NCBI GenBank assembly: GCA_001829315.1
Contig: MIAY01000003.1
Span: forward strand, 62,001 to 126,000
Direction: 5' to 3'
DNA from: Spirochaetes bacterium GWE1_32_154
GTDB lineage: Bacteria; Spirochaetota; GWE2-31-10
DNA: 64,000 nt
The notes beneath the pieces are model-generated. The model was not told where the DNA came from. It searched no databases and saw only the letters and a program-made list of their open reading frames with translations. Made by a program: the position numbers and the translations under genes. Shown here piece by piece: positions 8,848 through 19,125 of this stretch; position 1 is the first letter of the stretch, and each line of letters opens with the position of its first letter.

Positions 8848-11295
8848 TTAATTATTTTTAATATCATTCATAATTTCATTTATTTTCTTTAATGCTTCAT
8901 CCCCGGAAATATTTTTAGGAGTATTTTTTGCAGGTTTACTTCTATCATCATCATGTTGAGCTAGAGTAACTTTTGATTCAGTTTTTATGTCACCTTTATT
9001 CAAAGAGTCATATAGTGAAGACAATGTAATACCTGAATCATCTTTATATACATCATAATCTTTTGCAAGTTTATTTATTTCTTTAAGTGCTGCTTTTACA
9101 AGAGTACTTGTATCAAGAATTAATGCAATTCTACCATCCCCTAAAACTGCTGCACCTGCTACTCCCTCATTATTTTTAAGAACATCGTCTAATCCTTTAA
9201 TAACAATATCCTGCTCACCCATTAAATCATTAACAACCAAACCAATTCTTCTTCGTTCAAATGAAATGACAACAATAAAAACTTCATTTGTACTATTAAC
9301 TTTTCGTTTCATACCGACTAAATCAGAAAGATTTATTACTGCCAGGGTTTCATTTCTTAAATTATAAATCTGATAATCATCAAAATCTTTAATCTCATTA
9401 ATATTTACTTTTAATGTTTCTTCAACAACACTGATCGGAATTGCAAATATATTTCTATCAACATTTACAAGCAAAGCTTCCACAATCGTTGTTGTTAATG
9501 GAAGAACGATAGTAAACTTACTGCCTTCACCAATTTTTGTTGTTATATCAATTCTTCCTCGAAGTTTCTCAAGCTGAGTTTTTACAACATCCATACCAAC
9601 ACCACGACCTGAAACATTGGTAATTTCTTTTTTCGTACTAAAACCCGGTTCAAATATGAAATTTAATATTTCGTGCAACGGGAGTGTTGAAATCTGTGCC
9701 TGAGTAACCAGACCATTTTCAACAGCTTTTGCCTTTACAGCTTCAATATCAATACCTTTTCCATCATCACTGACTTCAATATAAATATTAGAACCTTCCT
9801 GATATGCACGTAACAGTATTTTACCTTCTCTGCTTTTCCCTTTTTTTTCTCTCTCTTCAGGACTTTCCACACCATGATCAACACTATTTCGAATAAGATG
9901 AGTAAGAGGATCAGCTAAATGTTCTATAACTGTTCTATCTATTTCTGTTGTCTCACCAATAATATCAAGATGTAGGTTTTTATGAAGTGTATTTGCAAGA
10001 TCTCTAACCATTCTAGGAAATTTTGAAAAGACATTACCAATTGGCACCATTCTCGCTTGCATCATTTTCATCTGCATTTGATCTGATATTCTTTCAAGTT
10101 CATTTGTTGCATCTTCAAGTTCTGTTTTCAAATCCTGAAATGATACGTTTTCATGAACATTTTCAGTAATCTGTATAAACCGGGATCTATTAATAATAAG
10201 CTCACCAACTAAATTCAACAATTCATCAAGTCTTTCAATATCGACTCTGATTGTCTGTTTCTGAGCGATTTTTTCATTTGCTGTTTTAGCTTCTTTTTTG
10301 ATATCAGCAATGTTAATTACATTTGTGCCATCAATATCGGCCAGCTCGGGGCTTGAGTTTTTCATCATTTCTTCTGCCCATTTCCGTTCAATCTCTTCTG
10401 CACTTTCAACATCTATTTCAGAAACAACATTAGTTCCTTGTGCCTCATCCATATTTAATTTATCATTAATCGCCTTAGTTGAAATTTCATACATATCAAG
10501 TTTATCAACCTGATCAACATCAGCACACGATTTTAATGAATCTACATTAGAGCTGGTTAGCAAAAATAATGTAACACTGTTAAATTTCTCATCATTTGTT
10601 TCATTTAATATATCAGGAATTGATTTTATTACTGTCCCTGAATTTTCAAAGTTATTATATACAAGGTATGCACGTGGATATCTCATGTCACATTCATCTT
10701 CAATATGAAAATCAACTTTGTAGAATTTATGCCCTTTAGCAATTCCCTCTTCAATTTGATTCTTTTCTATATCGGTAAATTCAACAGCCCCAATTGAATC
10801 CAGTTTTTTAACACTGAAAGCAAGAACAGTTGACTCTGATACATTTGGATCTGATTGTTTTTTTTCTTCTTTAGGTTTAGTAAAACTGCCTGCTTCAGCT
10901 TTTTTCTCATTCAGTATTTCTAATAAAGGATTTACAACATCGATAATATCTATAGAACCTTCGTCAATACCGTTTTGTGCAGAATTTAATAAATGCATTA
11001 TTCTATCAAAAGCAGAAAAAAGGGAATCCATTATACCTTTATTAACAAGTAAAACATTTCTTCTTACTTTTTCAAAAATATCTTCCATCTTATGAGCAAT
11101 TATTGATATATTTTTAAAACCTACTAATGCGGCTTCACTTTTAACAGAATGAGTTAATCTGAAAATTTCATTGATAACATCCTGGTCATGAGGAGACTCT
11201 TCTAATTCAAGAAGTTTCTGATTTAGAGTTTCGAGTAATTCTCTAACCTCTTCCATAAATGCTTCGAGTATTCTTCTTTCGTCAATGTTTACCAT
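8848..11295 (-). CDS. cheA: Chemotaxis histidine kinase CheA
   Basis: The product has 815 residues. Domain order: Hpt/P1 with phosphorylatable His in IFRLTHSVKSEAALVGF (about residue 49); a P2-like region (about 155-270) of the spirochaete type; a dimerisation domain (ETIRVDIERLDELLNLVGELIINR in pieces); a GHKL ATPase with HLIRNSVDHG (N box), SDDGKGID (G1) and GRGVGMDVV (G2); and a CheW-like P5 domain. An acidic/basic tail extends about 90 residues past P5. It autophosphorylates and feeds CheY and CheB, both directly downstream. GGAGA precedes the ATG. Confidence 0.96.
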   Translation of the reverse strand: MVNIDERRILEAFMEEVRELLETLNQKLLELEESPHDQDVINEIFRLTHSVKSEAALVGFKNISIIAHKMEDIFEKVRRNVLLVNKGIMDSLFSAFDRIMHLLNSAQNGIDEGSIDIIDVVNPLLEILNEKKAEAGSFTKPKEEKKQSDPNVSESTVLAFSVKKLDSIGAVEFTDIEKNQIEEGIAKGHKFYKVDFHIEDECDMRYPRAYLVYNNFENSGTVIKSIPDILNETNDEKFNSVTLFLLTSSNVDSLKSCADVDQVDKLDMYEISTKAINDKLNMDEAQGTNVVSEIDVESAEEIERKWAEEMMKNSSPELADIDGTNVINIADIKKEAKTANEKIAQKQTIRVDIERLDELLNLVGELIINRSRFIQITENVHENVSFQDLKTELEDATNELERISDQMQMKMMQARMVPIGNVFSKFPRMVRDLANTLHKNLHLDIIGETTEIDRTVIEHLADPLTHLIRNSVDHGVESPEEREKKGKSREGKILLRAYQEGSNIYIEVSDDGKGIDIEAVKAKAVENGLVTQAQISTLPLHEILNFIFEPGFSTKKEITNVSGRGVGMDVVKTQLEKLRGRIDITTKIGEGSKFTIVLPLTTTIVEALLVNVDRNIFAIPISVVEETLKVNINEIKDFDDYQIYNLRNETLAVINLSDLVGMKRKVNSTNEVFIVVISFERRRIGLVVNDLMGEQDIVIKGLDDVLKNNEGVAGAAVLGDGRIALILDTSTLVKAALKEINKLAKDYDVYKDDSGITLSSLYDSLNKGDIKTESKVTLAQHDDDRSKPAKNTPKNISGDEALKKINEIMNDIKNN

Positions 11296-11344
11296 CTGAA
11301 AGTCTCCTTACAATTCATTCAACATACATTCAAATTATTTGAAA

Positions 11345-12157
11345 CTATTTTTTGTAATACACCGGTGAATCTAACACCTTCTTGTATTCAAATCGAGTGT
11401 CAATAAAATATAAAGATTCAGAATGTCCGACAAAAAAATAGCTGTCATTATTTAATGATTCATAAAATTTTGCAACTACTTTTTTCTGATCATCCCGGTC
11501 AAAATATATCATAACATTCCGGCATAAAATGATATCATATTTCTTATCGACTTTATCCGTTATAAGATTTAGTTTAAAAAAATTTACATAGTCTATTATT
11601 TCCTGATCAAGTTTAAACAAACCTGTGGCAGTACGTTTGAAATATTTATCTTCGTAATACTTATCTGTTGACCTTAATCTCTTTTCATCGTAAATACCAG
11701 ATTTTGCTTCATTAATAACAGACGTATTAATATCGGAGGCATCAATTTTTATTAAACCTTTATTAAGTAACCCTTTCTCCTTAGCTATCATGCAAAGAGT
11801 ATACGGTTCCTCTCCTGATGAACAACCTGCACTCCAGATAGTAACCGGTAATCTTCTTTTTGAAATAAGCTCCGGTATAATACTATCAAACAACGTGTCA
11901 AAATGTTTTATGTTTCTAAAAAAATAGGTTTCATTTGTTGAAACAGCATTAAGCATTTCGGTAATCTCATCCATATCCTTACTTGTTTCGAGATACCGGT
12001 AATAATCATCAAAAGAGTCAATTTTTTTTTCTATAAGTCTTTTTCGTAATCTGTTCGATAATAATGTACTTTTAGAATCTTTGAGAAATATTCCTGACAT
12101 TTCATGAATTAATTTCGCGAATTTTTTAAACTCATCATCAGACAGTTTTGAAAACAT
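11345..12157 (-). CDS. cheR: Chemoreceptor methyltransferase CheR
   Basis: CheR methylates glutamates on chemoreceptors with S-adenosylmethionine. The 270-residue product has the N-terminal helical CheR domain (GIFLKDSKSTLLSNRLRKRL), the methyl-donor-binding motif WSAGCSSGEEPYTL, and the C-terminal CRNVMIYFD followed by FYESLNNDSYFFVGHSESL. It ends 49 bases before cheA and begins 2 bases after cheW. With cheB it gives the organism a complete methylation-dependent adaptation pair. Confidence 0.95.
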   Translation of the reverse strand: MFSKLSDDEFKKFAKLIHEMSGIFLKDSKSTLLSNRLRKRLIEKKIDSFDDYYRYLETSKDMDEITEMLNAVSTNETYFFRNIKHFDTLFDSIIPELISKRRLPVTIWSAGCSSGEEPYTLCMIAKEKGLLNKGLIKIDASDINTSVINEAKSGIYDEKRLRSTDKYYEDKYFKRTATGLFKLDQEIIDYVNFFKLNLITDKVDKKYDIILCRNVMIYFDRDDQKKVVAKFYESLNNDSYFFVGHSESLYFIDTRFEYKKVLDSPVYYKK

Positions 12158-12159
12158 AT

Positions 12160-12630
12160 TTATTCCTGTATCAGGATTTCCTCATTACTTTGAAGGATAC
12201 TTGTAATGTCCAGGATAATAACAAGTTTTTCATCTAATTTACCTATACCATTAATAAACTCTGCTTTTAAACCGGAAACAGTCGGCAGGGAGGGCTCTAT
12301 TTGTGAGTTATTTAATGTTACAACCTCGGCAACCGAATCAACAATTAGACCAAATTGTCTCTTTTTCACTTCTACAATAATAGTTTTAGTCTTTTTTGTA
12401 TATTCAACTTTATCCATACCAAAACGTTTTCTGAGATCAATAACAGGGATTACATTACCACGAAGGTTAATTACCCCTTCAATGTATTTTGGAGCTTTAG
12501 GCACCATAGTAATATCACCCATTTTTTTTATCTCAAAAACATTCTCAATAGGAATACCATAACTTCCTGTACCTAATGTGAATAGAATTAATTGTCTTTC
12601 ATTACTTGATGTTGCTGTCATGTCACTCAT
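12160..12630 (-). CDS. cheW: Chemotaxis coupling protein CheW
   Basis: CheW bridges receptors and CheA. The 156-residue product shows the family signature: LILFTLGTGSYGIPIENVFEI at the start (here split), APKYIEGVINLRGNVIPVIDLRKRFG in the middle, and FGLIVDSVAEVV with INGIGKLDEKLVIILDI at the end. AAAGGAGG lies about 9 bases before the ATG. It is the first gene of cheW-cheR-cheA-cheY-cheB, which follows the flagellar genes. Confidence 0.95.
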   Translation of the reverse strand: MSDMTATSSNERQLILFTLGTGSYGIPIENVFEIKKMGDITMVPKAPKYIEGVINLRGNVIPVIDLRKRFGMDKVEYTKKTKTIIVEVKKRQFGLIVDSVAEVVTLNNSQIEPSLPTVSGLKAEFINGIGKLDEKLVIILDITSILQSNEEILIQE

Positions 12631-12710
12631 ATTAATGATCCTCCTTTACCAGTATCGGATTTTAATAGTATAAAATAGAGAGTGTTTGAAAAAATCTTAA
12701 CGTTTATTAT

Positions 12711-13313
12711 TTAAAACTTCAAGTTTATACCTTCAATATTAACGAGAAAATCAAATTCGCCGGCATCAATTGATAATTGAGTTCTGATTTCTGACGGGGT
12801 TAATCCCTTATTATTTAAATATTTGATTTTCTCAATAATTGTTAATTTTTCAAATTGAGTTTTTTCAAACTCTAATTCTTTTTTTAAAATAGTATCCTTA
12901 GTACTAATCTCATCACGAATAACTTCACTGCGTAAAAATATGGATTCCGGTTTATAAAAAAAAGGGATTTCATTTTCAATACTATCTGATTTTATATCAA
13001 TTGTTTGTTTTATTGTATCTTTTGCTTTAATTTCTCTTTTTTCAAAGTTTTTTAACCGGAACTCCAGCTGTTTTAGCTTAACTTCTGCCTCACCTATACA
13101 TTGTTTCAACTGAGTAACTTTTGTTTCAGACAAAGTAACAGTATGCAAAGTTGTTTCATTTAAACTAACGATTAATTCATTTATACTGTGCTTAACTTCA
13201 TCCAAAATACCTTTGTTCATATATCGTGTATCTAATTTCTTTTTATAAATAAAAAAAGCAAAAATAATAGATGAAATATTGATTATTACTATAAATATAT
13301 TAAAAACTATCAT
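12711..13313 (-). CDS. Membrane-anchored coiled-coil protein with DUF6115-like C terminus
   Basis: The product has 200 residues. The first 25 form one transmembrane helix (FNIFIVIINISSIIFAFFIY). Residues 40-100 are a probable coiled coil. The last 40 (KIKYLNNKGLTPSEIRTQLS and what follows) look like the short helix-turn-helix-like module annotated DUF6115, common in flagellar neighbourhoods of Firmicutes and spirochaetes. Function is unknown. It sits between the 111-residue protein and cheW, within the motility cluster, so a role near the motor or chemosensory array is inferred from position only. Confidence 0.55.
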   Translation of the reverse strand: MIVFNIFIVIINISSIIFAFFIYKKKLDTRYMNKGILDEVKHSINELIVSLNETTLHTVTLSETKVTQLKQCIGEAEVKLKQLEFRLKNFEKREIKAKDTIKQTIDIKSDSIENEIPFFYKPESIFLRSEVIRDEISTKDTILKKELEFEKTQFEKLTIIEKIKYLNNKGLTPSEIRTQLSIDAGEFDFLVNIEGINLKF

Positions 13314-13319
13314 ATTAAC

Positions 13320-13655
13320 CTAACCTAAAAGATCTAAAATACCACCAACACCATTTTCTTTATTATCAGACAACTGCTTTTCTGTATCCAATTCTTCAGA
13401 ATCATCACTTAATTTTTCCTCTTCTTTTTCTGTATGATGATCTTTATTGTTTCTTCCTTTTTCATCTGTCTTTTCAAGAGCTTCGGCTTTATTTGTAGCA
13501 GGAACATCTTCAAGCGATTTATTTCCTTCTTTTCGTAAATGTTCTGCGGTATGTTCCTGTCGCATGATTTCCTGTTCTCTTGCAAGAACTTCTTTTTTAC
13601 CAACAGTACCAATGTGCATGAAATTTGTCTGAAGATCTAAGGGGTTAACAGACAT
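13320..13655 (-). CDS. Small charged flagellar-cluster protein
   Basis: The product has 111 residues, is very rich in Glu, Lys and Asp, and is probably disordered. The first 15 residues (MSVNPLDLQTNFMHI) form a conserved-looking head, and the end (GGILDLLG) a small hydrophobic tail. Proteins with the same 'NPLDLQ' head occur next to the FapA/DUF342 gene in spirochaetes and related bacteria, as far as I recall. AAGGAGA precedes the ATG. Function is unknown; it lies 10 bases after fapA and is surely co-transcribed. Confidence 0.6.
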   Translation of the reverse strand: MSVNPLDLQTNFMHIGTVGKKEVLAREQEIMRQEHTAEHLRKEGNKSLEDVPATNKAEALEKTDEKGRNNKDHHTEKEEEKLSDDSEELDTEKQLSDNKENGVGGILDLLG

Positions 13656-13665
13656 ACTTATCTCC

Positions 13666-15612
13666 TTACCTCGTTCTGGAACCTAACTCCTTCTCATCTT
13701 TATACGGAACAACATTTACTTCCCCATTATCTAAAACAAACTCAACTTTTTTATATTCCGTTCTTATTTGCAACATTGAACTCTTTATATAAATCTTAAC
13801 TTGAGGATAGACTATTTTTGCTGCGACAACTCGTCCTTTATCTTTTAGTGCGAGTAAATATTTATCAATATCACTCATTTCATCCTGGGTTTTTTGAATA
13901 ACCTTTTTATATCTGTTTATTTCTTCATTGAGAGTATTATATGTTTCCTGTTTTTCAGCCGGGAATTTTTCTTTCATTTGCTTTTTCTGATTTTTTAATG
14001 TTGAAAAATTTATTTCCAACTGTTCAAGCTGTTTATAGGCATTTTCATTTTCTACCGTTAATTCAACTAATTGTTGTCTTTTTTTCGGATCTATACCTAC
14101 TTCAACAATTGTTTCAGTTCCTGATTGAGAACCTATTGTTAATGATTTAATCAATTCTCCTGCTCTTAAATCGCCACCAACAATTGTTGCTCTTTTTCCG
14201 ACACAACAAATTTCCTTAGTAGCATCAACAAACGAATGCATTATAGCATCCTGAACATATACACCTTCAGTAACCTCTATTTTCTTTACCTGTTCAATAT
14301 ATTTAGCATATAAACTTTTTCCGGAGCGAATAGTCGCCTCACCCTTACCGGCAATACCCTGTGATACAACAATATCACCTTCTGCCTCCAACTTGCACTT
14401 ACCAACACTTCCCTTAATTTCAATATTACCTTCTGCAATGACATTAAAATTATCTTCAACATTTCCATTAATTACAACATTTCCAAGAAATGTTATATGA
14501 CCAGTTTTTAAATTAACATCACCATTAACAACATAAATTTCATCAACATTTACTTTCGTTCCGAGTAAATTGACTTGACCATTTGTTGAAGCAATGATAC
14601 TTAACCCATCCTCAGAAACCTGAGTATTTTTACCTTCAACTAATACAATATCTTTACCTGGTTTAGCATATAACATTTCACCATCTACAGTTCTGCCGGC
14701 CTCTCCTTGAGTTGGAGCTATTTTAGTAGCTAAAATCTGTCCGGTAACAACATTTTGTATACTGTTAATACTTTTATAATCAATCTGACCATTATGTTCC
14801 TGAAATTCTACTTTCTTACTTGTATTAAAATGATAATTAATTAGCCCGTCTCTACCATTTTGAACTTTTATACCTTCTGCTACAAGAATAGGTTTGTCAT
14901 ATATCGGATAATCAATAAGTGTATTTAAAATATCTTCTTTTATTCCCACAATAACTGAATTGTTTTTTAGAATACTTCTGATTTGATCTAACTCTAAATC
15001 ATAACCACCTTGCTTTGGTGGCATTAACATAAGATATGCTTTCATTTTATCTGAACTGATTTGAACATTTGCAGAACCATCATTCAATGGATTAAGTTTC
15101 ATGGTTCCAATTTTTACATATTCACCGGATGCCTCTTTAATAATTTTCTTTAAAACTTTCTCATCATAATCTTTAACACCTCGATAATTTATCAGATTGT
15201 AGACCTCAGTATCCGCGACAGGCATACCATCACCGACGCATTTAGTTATTTTTAACCACACGCCACTATCTACGGCCCTTAAGAAAACCTCACCATCTTT
15301 ATTTTTTATCTCTTTCTCAAGATCAAGTTGTAACTCCATGTCATCTTTGTTCATACCTGACATAAAGGATTTGAGCATTTCCATAGTATCTTTTGCACGA
15401 TAAACTTTAATCCGATACGGTTTACCCCCCATTCCAAAAATACCTTTATCACCTGATTCAATTATTTCATAATCTAATTCTGATAATGAAGAATCTAACT
15501 CTACACAAGCATTTTCAAGTGCTTCATCAAGTGTTTTTCCGGTAGTTTCAACCCACTCGAGATTTGATTCTTCTTCAATAATTTTATTTAACATCATCTT
15601 GAGCTTATACAT
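13666..15612 (-). CDS. FapA-family (DUF342) protein with N-terminal Jag-N domain
   Basis: The product has 648 residues. Residues 17-75 match the Jag_N module (VETTGKTLDEALENACVELD, then ESGDKGIFGMGGKPYRI). The body is the DUF342/FapA architecture: a beta-helix of repeated hydrophobic hexads around residues 330-480 (VNLKTGHITFLGNVVINGNV, then IEIKGSVGKCKLEAEG), and a helical hairpin at 520-600. No enzymatic motif is seen. The family is widespread next to flagellar genes in spirochaetes and Firmicutes and is of unknown biochemical role. AGAGGGG precedes the ATG. It follows fliA. Confidence 0.8.
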   Translation of the reverse strand: MYKLKMMLNKIIEEESNLEWVETTGKTLDEALENACVELDSSLSELDYEIIESGDKGIFGMGGKPYRIKVYRAKDTMEMLKSFMSGMNKDDMELQLDLEKEIKNKDGEVFLRAVDSGVWLKITKCVGDGMPVADTEVYNLINYRGVKDYDEKVLKKIIKEASGEYVKIGTMKLNPLNDGSANVQISSDKMKAYLMLMPPKQGGYDLELDQIRSILKNNSVIVGIKEDILNTLIDYPIYDKPILVAEGIKVQNGRDGLINYHFNTSKKVEFQEHNGQIDYKSINSIQNVVTGQILATKIAPTQGEAGRTVDGEMLYAKPGKDIVLVEGKNTQVSEDGLSIIASTNGQVNLLGTKVNVDEIYVVNGDVNLKTGHITFLGNVVINGNVEDNFNVIAEGNIEIKGSVGKCKLEAEGDIVVSQGIAGKGEATIRSGKSLYAKYIEQVKKIEVTEGVYVQDAIMHSFVDATKEICCVGKRATIVGGDLRAGELIKSLTIGSQSGTETIVEVGIDPKKRQQLVELTVENENAYKQLEQLEINFSTLKNQKKQMKEKFPAEKQETYNTLNEEINRYKKVIQKTQDEMSDIDKYLLALKDKGRVVAAKIVYPQVKIYIKSSMLQIRTEYKKVEFVLDNGEVNVVPYKDEKELGSRTR

Positions 15613-15685
15613 TAGACCCCTCTGTAAATAAAACAGATTTTAAGTCACCACTAAAAACCTGATTTTTAGCGGTGCCTTTTAACAA

Positions 15686-16474
15686 TTATGATATACCTTC
15701 TTTAATTTCTGCTAACTTAGCTCGTAATCTAATAATTGCTTTTGTATGTAATTGACTTACTCTTGATTCAGTAACATCAAGAACCTCACCTATTTCTTTC
15801 AGTGTCAAATCTTCATAATAATATAAAACGAGAACTTTCTTTTCTTTTTCAGGTAATTCATTAATTCCATTAACAACTAATTCTTTGACAGCCTCTCTCT
15901 CAACAGAAATATCAGGATTTAAAGAATTAGGGCTTTCTATTGTATCAAGAATTGATATTTTATCACTGTCATTACCGGAATACCATGTATCACTCAAAGA
16001 AATCAAACTAGTACCCGATATTTTAGTCATAACAGAATAAAACTCTCTAATTTCAATATTTAATTCTGCTGCAATTTCCTCATCGGTTGCTATTCGACCT
16101 GTTAACGATTCAATTTTTTGAATTGCATGTTCAACTTCTTTCGCTTTTTGCCTTATAGACCTTGGAACCCAGTCAATAGATCGTAACTCATCATAAATTG
16201 ACCCACGGATTCTTGTAACAGCATATGTTTTAAACTTTACATTCTTATTTGGATCAAATTTTTCAATAGCATCCATCAATCCAAAAACGCCAAAGCCGAC
16301 TAAATCATCATACTCAATATTGCCGGGTTTACCGATAGCAACTTTGCCTGCAACATATTTTACAAGTGGTGCATACTTCCTGATAAGATAGTCACGAATT
16401 TTACCATCTTTATTTTTTTTATATTGAATCCACAATTCCTCTTCTGTTACATCAGCATAATTGTCAGTTACCAC
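15686..16474 (-). CDS. fliA: Flagellar sigma factor FliA/WhiG (sigma-28)
   Basis: This is an alternative sigma factor for late flagellar genes, about 262 residues. Region 2 ([58 protein letters not shown]), region 3 and region 4 ([37 protein letters not shown]) are complete. The frame opens with GTG at 16489, but AGGAGG lies inside the first codons. A GTG at 16472-16474 directly after it is therefore the more likely start, although its spacing of 3 bases is short. No anti-sigma FlgM gene is seen in the window. Confidence 0.93.
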   Translation of the reverse strand: MVTDNYADVTEEELWIQYKKNKDGKIRDYLIRKYAPLVKYVAGKVAIGKPGNIEYDDLVGFGVFGLMDAIEKFDPNKNVKFKTYAVTRIRGSIYDELRSIDWVPRSIRQKAKEVEHAIQKIESLTGRIATDEEIAAELNIEIREFYSVMTKISGTSLISLSDTWYSGNDSDKISILDTIESPNSLNPDISVEREAVKELVVNGINELPEKEKKVLVLYYYEDLTLKEIGEVLDVTESRVSQLHTKAIIRLRAKLAEIKEGIS

Positions 16475-16488
16475 ACGATCCTCCTGCA

Positions 16489-17550
16489 CTAAGAACTATA
16501 ATAGAATATTAGAACGAATAATGCCATTATTATGGTAAACAAAGCACCACCAAACAGCCAGAAATACTTCATAATTATATTTTCTTTTTCAACATACTCA
16601 TTTTCAACTTTGTCATCAGTAATAAAATCTTTTTTAATATTTACTTTTACATCTTCACCAAAATAAGAACTGCCATATATACCCGGTCCGAACTCAACGG
16701 TTAAAAAAACACCATGTTCAACAACTTCAACATCTTTTAATAACGCAAAAATTGTTATCGGCTCATTATTTTTAGTATCTATCGCATGTAGTAATGTACC
16801 TATATATTCCGCAATCGGTCTTTTATCAATAATTTTCACTGCAATATAATCACCTTTTTTTAAATCACTAATGGAAACTCCCGTAACAGGAGATATCTCA
16901 GGTTCTATTTTTAGAATAATTAATTCTTTTTTATCAGTTATTTCTTTATCTTCTTCTTTTACATCTTCTTTATTAAAAGAAAAAACTGATTCGGAATCAA
17001 TACCTTTATTTAACTCAAAAACATCAGTAGTATCAATTTTAAGCTTAAGAGCAACATTAACATCACCCATTGTATTTATAAGAATATCTGTTAAAAAACT
17101 TCTTAAATCATCTTCACTATTCTCCCTTTTGGAAAGCAATTTCAATTCTAAATTCTGAATGTTTTTTTGTAAATTTATAAATCCGATAAATTTAGTACAT
17201 TTATCACCATCAACAATATTTCTTTTTTTATATAACCTTAAATCATTTAAATAATCACGCCAGCTTCGACTGAAATCAAACTCAATACCCGATTTATCAT
17301 CTTTAACTAAAACAATTTCACTGATATGATACATTTTTAGTTTTATATTAAATACGATAATAAAGGCACCATAACTTTTTGAGGACTGACCTATAAATTT
17401 ACCTTTTAGTATATAAATATTCTTATCAACAGAATTCATAATCTGAATAGCACCATCAACATCACCACCGGTGAATTTAAGAAGCATAGCTCCAAATACT
17501 GTATCACAGCCTGTCTCTTTTTGTAATCTACTTAAGAGTTCTTCTGACAT
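16489..17550 (-). CDS. Conserved flagellar-cluster hypothetical with UBA/TS-N-like head and C-terminal membrane anchor
   Basis: The product has 353 residues. Residues 3-40 ([20 protein letters not shown] and the following [11 protein letters not shown]) look like the UBA-type TS-N module of elongation factor Ts. The middle is unassigned. The end ([20 protein letters not shown]) is a single transmembrane helix, so it is tail-anchored. It lies between the 199-residue protein and fliA in the spirochaete-type order. Function unknown; position suggests a link to flagellar biogenesis. The start lacks a strong Shine-Dalgarno. Confidence 0.55.
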   Translation of the reverse strand: MSEELLSRLQKETGCDTVFGAMLLKFTGGDVDGAIQIMNSVDKNIYILKGKFIGQSSKSYGAFIIVFNIKLKMYHISEIVLVKDDKSGIEFDFSRSWRDYLNDLRLYKKRNIVDGDKCTKFIGFINLQKNIQNLELKLLSKRENSEDDLRSFLTDILINTMGDVNVALKLKIDTTDVFELNKGIDSESVFSFNKEDVKEEDKEITDKKELIILKIEPEISPVTGVSISDLKKGDYIAVKIIDKRPIAEYIGTLLHAIDTKNNEPITIFALLKDVEVVEHGVFLTVEFGPGIYGSSYFGEDVKVNIKKDFITDDKVENEYVEKENIIMKYFWLFGGALFTIIMALFVLIFYYSS

Positions 17551-17560
17551 ATATTACCCA

Positions 17561-18160
17561 TTATTCCCTTTTTAATGTAGTTCTAACTGCTTTTGCCATA
17601 TCTTCAACAGACGCATTAAAACCCATCTTTTGATTAATCAACTCTTCAGTATTTTTTCCTGTATTATTTGATGAAGATTTTAAGTCATAACCACTTGAAT
17701 CATAACCTGTATTTTCATAATTATCAATATCCTTATCATAATCATCAATTTTACCAATATTTGTAAAATCAGTTTCTTCAAAACCTACTGAATCAACTGA
17801 ATTTGATTCATCGTTAGAACCGGAGTCCTCATTCGCATATGACTCTTCTTTATAATCATTCATCTCATTTTGAAAATTTGATTCATTATTTTCTGAATGA
17901 TCTTCATCATGAACTGTAAAATCGACATTATTTCCTACTTCACCTTCAACATCTTCAGGCGTCTGCTTTTTTGCACTAAAATCTATATTCAAAACACTTG
18001 AAAATATAAATTGAACAAGCCCGATTATAAGAAAAACAAAAATTCCACCTAAAATAGTTTTTACTAAAAGCGGAAATAACGCTATACCTTTTATCAAATT
18101 AACGATAAAAATAATAACCATGCAAACAACTGATAGCAAACCGGCAAAAATTGGATCCAT
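17561..18160 (-). CDS. Flagellar-cluster membrane protein with acidic linker
   Basis: The product has 199 residues. Two hydrophobic helices occupy residues 3-25 and 30-58 (GLLSVVCMVIIFIVNLIKG, VFLIIGLVQFIFSSVL). Residues 65-165 are acidic and rich in Asp, Glu, Ser and Asn (disordered). The last 25 (INQKMGFNASVEDMAKAVRT) form a basic helix that might be a docking motif. No family was recognised. It follows flhG by 61 bases and precedes the UBA-like gene, all in one operon. Confidence 0.5.
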   Translation of the reverse strand: MDPIFAGLLSVVCMVIIFIVNLIKGIALFPLLVKTILGGIFVFLIIGLVQFIFSSVLNIDFSAKKQTPEDVEGEVGNNVDFTVHDEDHSENNESNFQNEMNDYKEESYANEDSGSNDESNSVDSVGFEETDFTNIGKIDDYDKDIDNYENTGYDSSGYDLKSSSNNTGKNTEELINQKMGFNASVEDMAKAVRTTLKRE

Positions 18161-18221
18161 CTTTAATCTCTTTTACAAAATAATTTAGATTATAACCTAT
18201 TATAAAACTTTAATCAAATAT

Positions 18222-19091
18222 TTATTTCAACCCGATTAATTTTCCAACAAAGTTTTTTATACCCCCACCATCTTTATAATCAATACCTTCTAATCTTGAA
18301 ACTATATGTTTCAAACTAATCGACGCCTTACTTTTTGGATCTAAATGTATAAATGGTGTTTGTCGAATAACCCCCTGACTCACAATAGGGTCTTCGTAGA
18401 TCATTCCAAGGTTATCAACTTTTATATTAAGAAACTGACCTGCAATATTAATCACTCTTTCAGCGACCTTTCTACCATCAACTACAGAATTTACCCGATT
18501 AACAATTAACTTTAATTCTAATTTAGGATTATTTATTTCAGTTGCAATTATTTTTATTATTCCATACGCATCGGTTATCGCAGTCGGCTCGGGAGTTGTA
18601 ATTATAATTGCTTCATCAGCTGCAATGACAAAATCAAGAACATTCTGACTGACACCGGCCCCGGTATCGATAATTAATATGTCTGCATAACCAAGAACAT
18701 CAAGTTCCTTTATAAAATCATGTCTTTCCTTCTCAGTTAAATTAGCGATTTTTGAAAACCCTGATGCACCCGCAACTATTTGAATACCAAAATTTGTATC
18801 AATAATTATTTCTTTCATAGTTTTTTGTTTTTTAATTAACTGGTACAAATTATATTTAGGAATTATCCCAAGACAAACATTTACATTGGCTAACCCTAAA
18901 TCAGCATCCATTACAATTACTTTTTTTCCAAGCTGTGCATAGGCTATACCCATATTTACTGCAATATTTGTTTTACCAACCCCCCCTTTTCCACTGGAAA
19001 TTGTAATTATCCTGGTTTTTTTCCCGCCTTGAGAATTTTGTTTAGTATCTTCCGCCATCATTCTCTTCAGATCTTCTGCCTGATCAACCAT
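18222..19091 (-). CDS. flhG: MinD-like ATPase FlhG (FleN/YlxH)
   Basis: FlhG is the P-loop ATPase that works with FlhF to set number and position of flagella. The 289-residue product has an N-terminal flexible tail with a DQAEDLKRMM helix of the FlhF-activating type, the deviant Walker A SSGKGGVGKTN, the switch DADLGLANVNV, IIDTGAGVS, and a C-terminal amphipathic stretch. AGGGGTGA lies upstream of the ATG. It follows flhF by 34 bases. Confidence 0.93.
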   Translation of the reverse strand: MVDQAEDLKRMMAEDTKQNSQGGKKTRIITISSGKGGVGKTNIAVNMGIAYAQLGKKVIVMDADLGLANVNVCLGIIPKYNLYQLIKKQKTMKEIIIDTNFGIQIVAGASGFSKIANLTEKERHDFIKELDVLGYADILIIDTGAGVSQNVLDFVIAADEAIIITTPEPTAITDAYGIIKIIATEINNPKLELKLIVNRVNSVVDGRKVAERVINIAGQFLNIKVDNLGMIYEDPIVSQGVIRQTPFIHLDPKSKASISLKHIVSRLEGIDYKDGGGIKNFVGKLIGLK

Positions 19092-19125
19092 TCTTCACCC
19101 CTATCTATTTTGAAAAATCTTTTTT

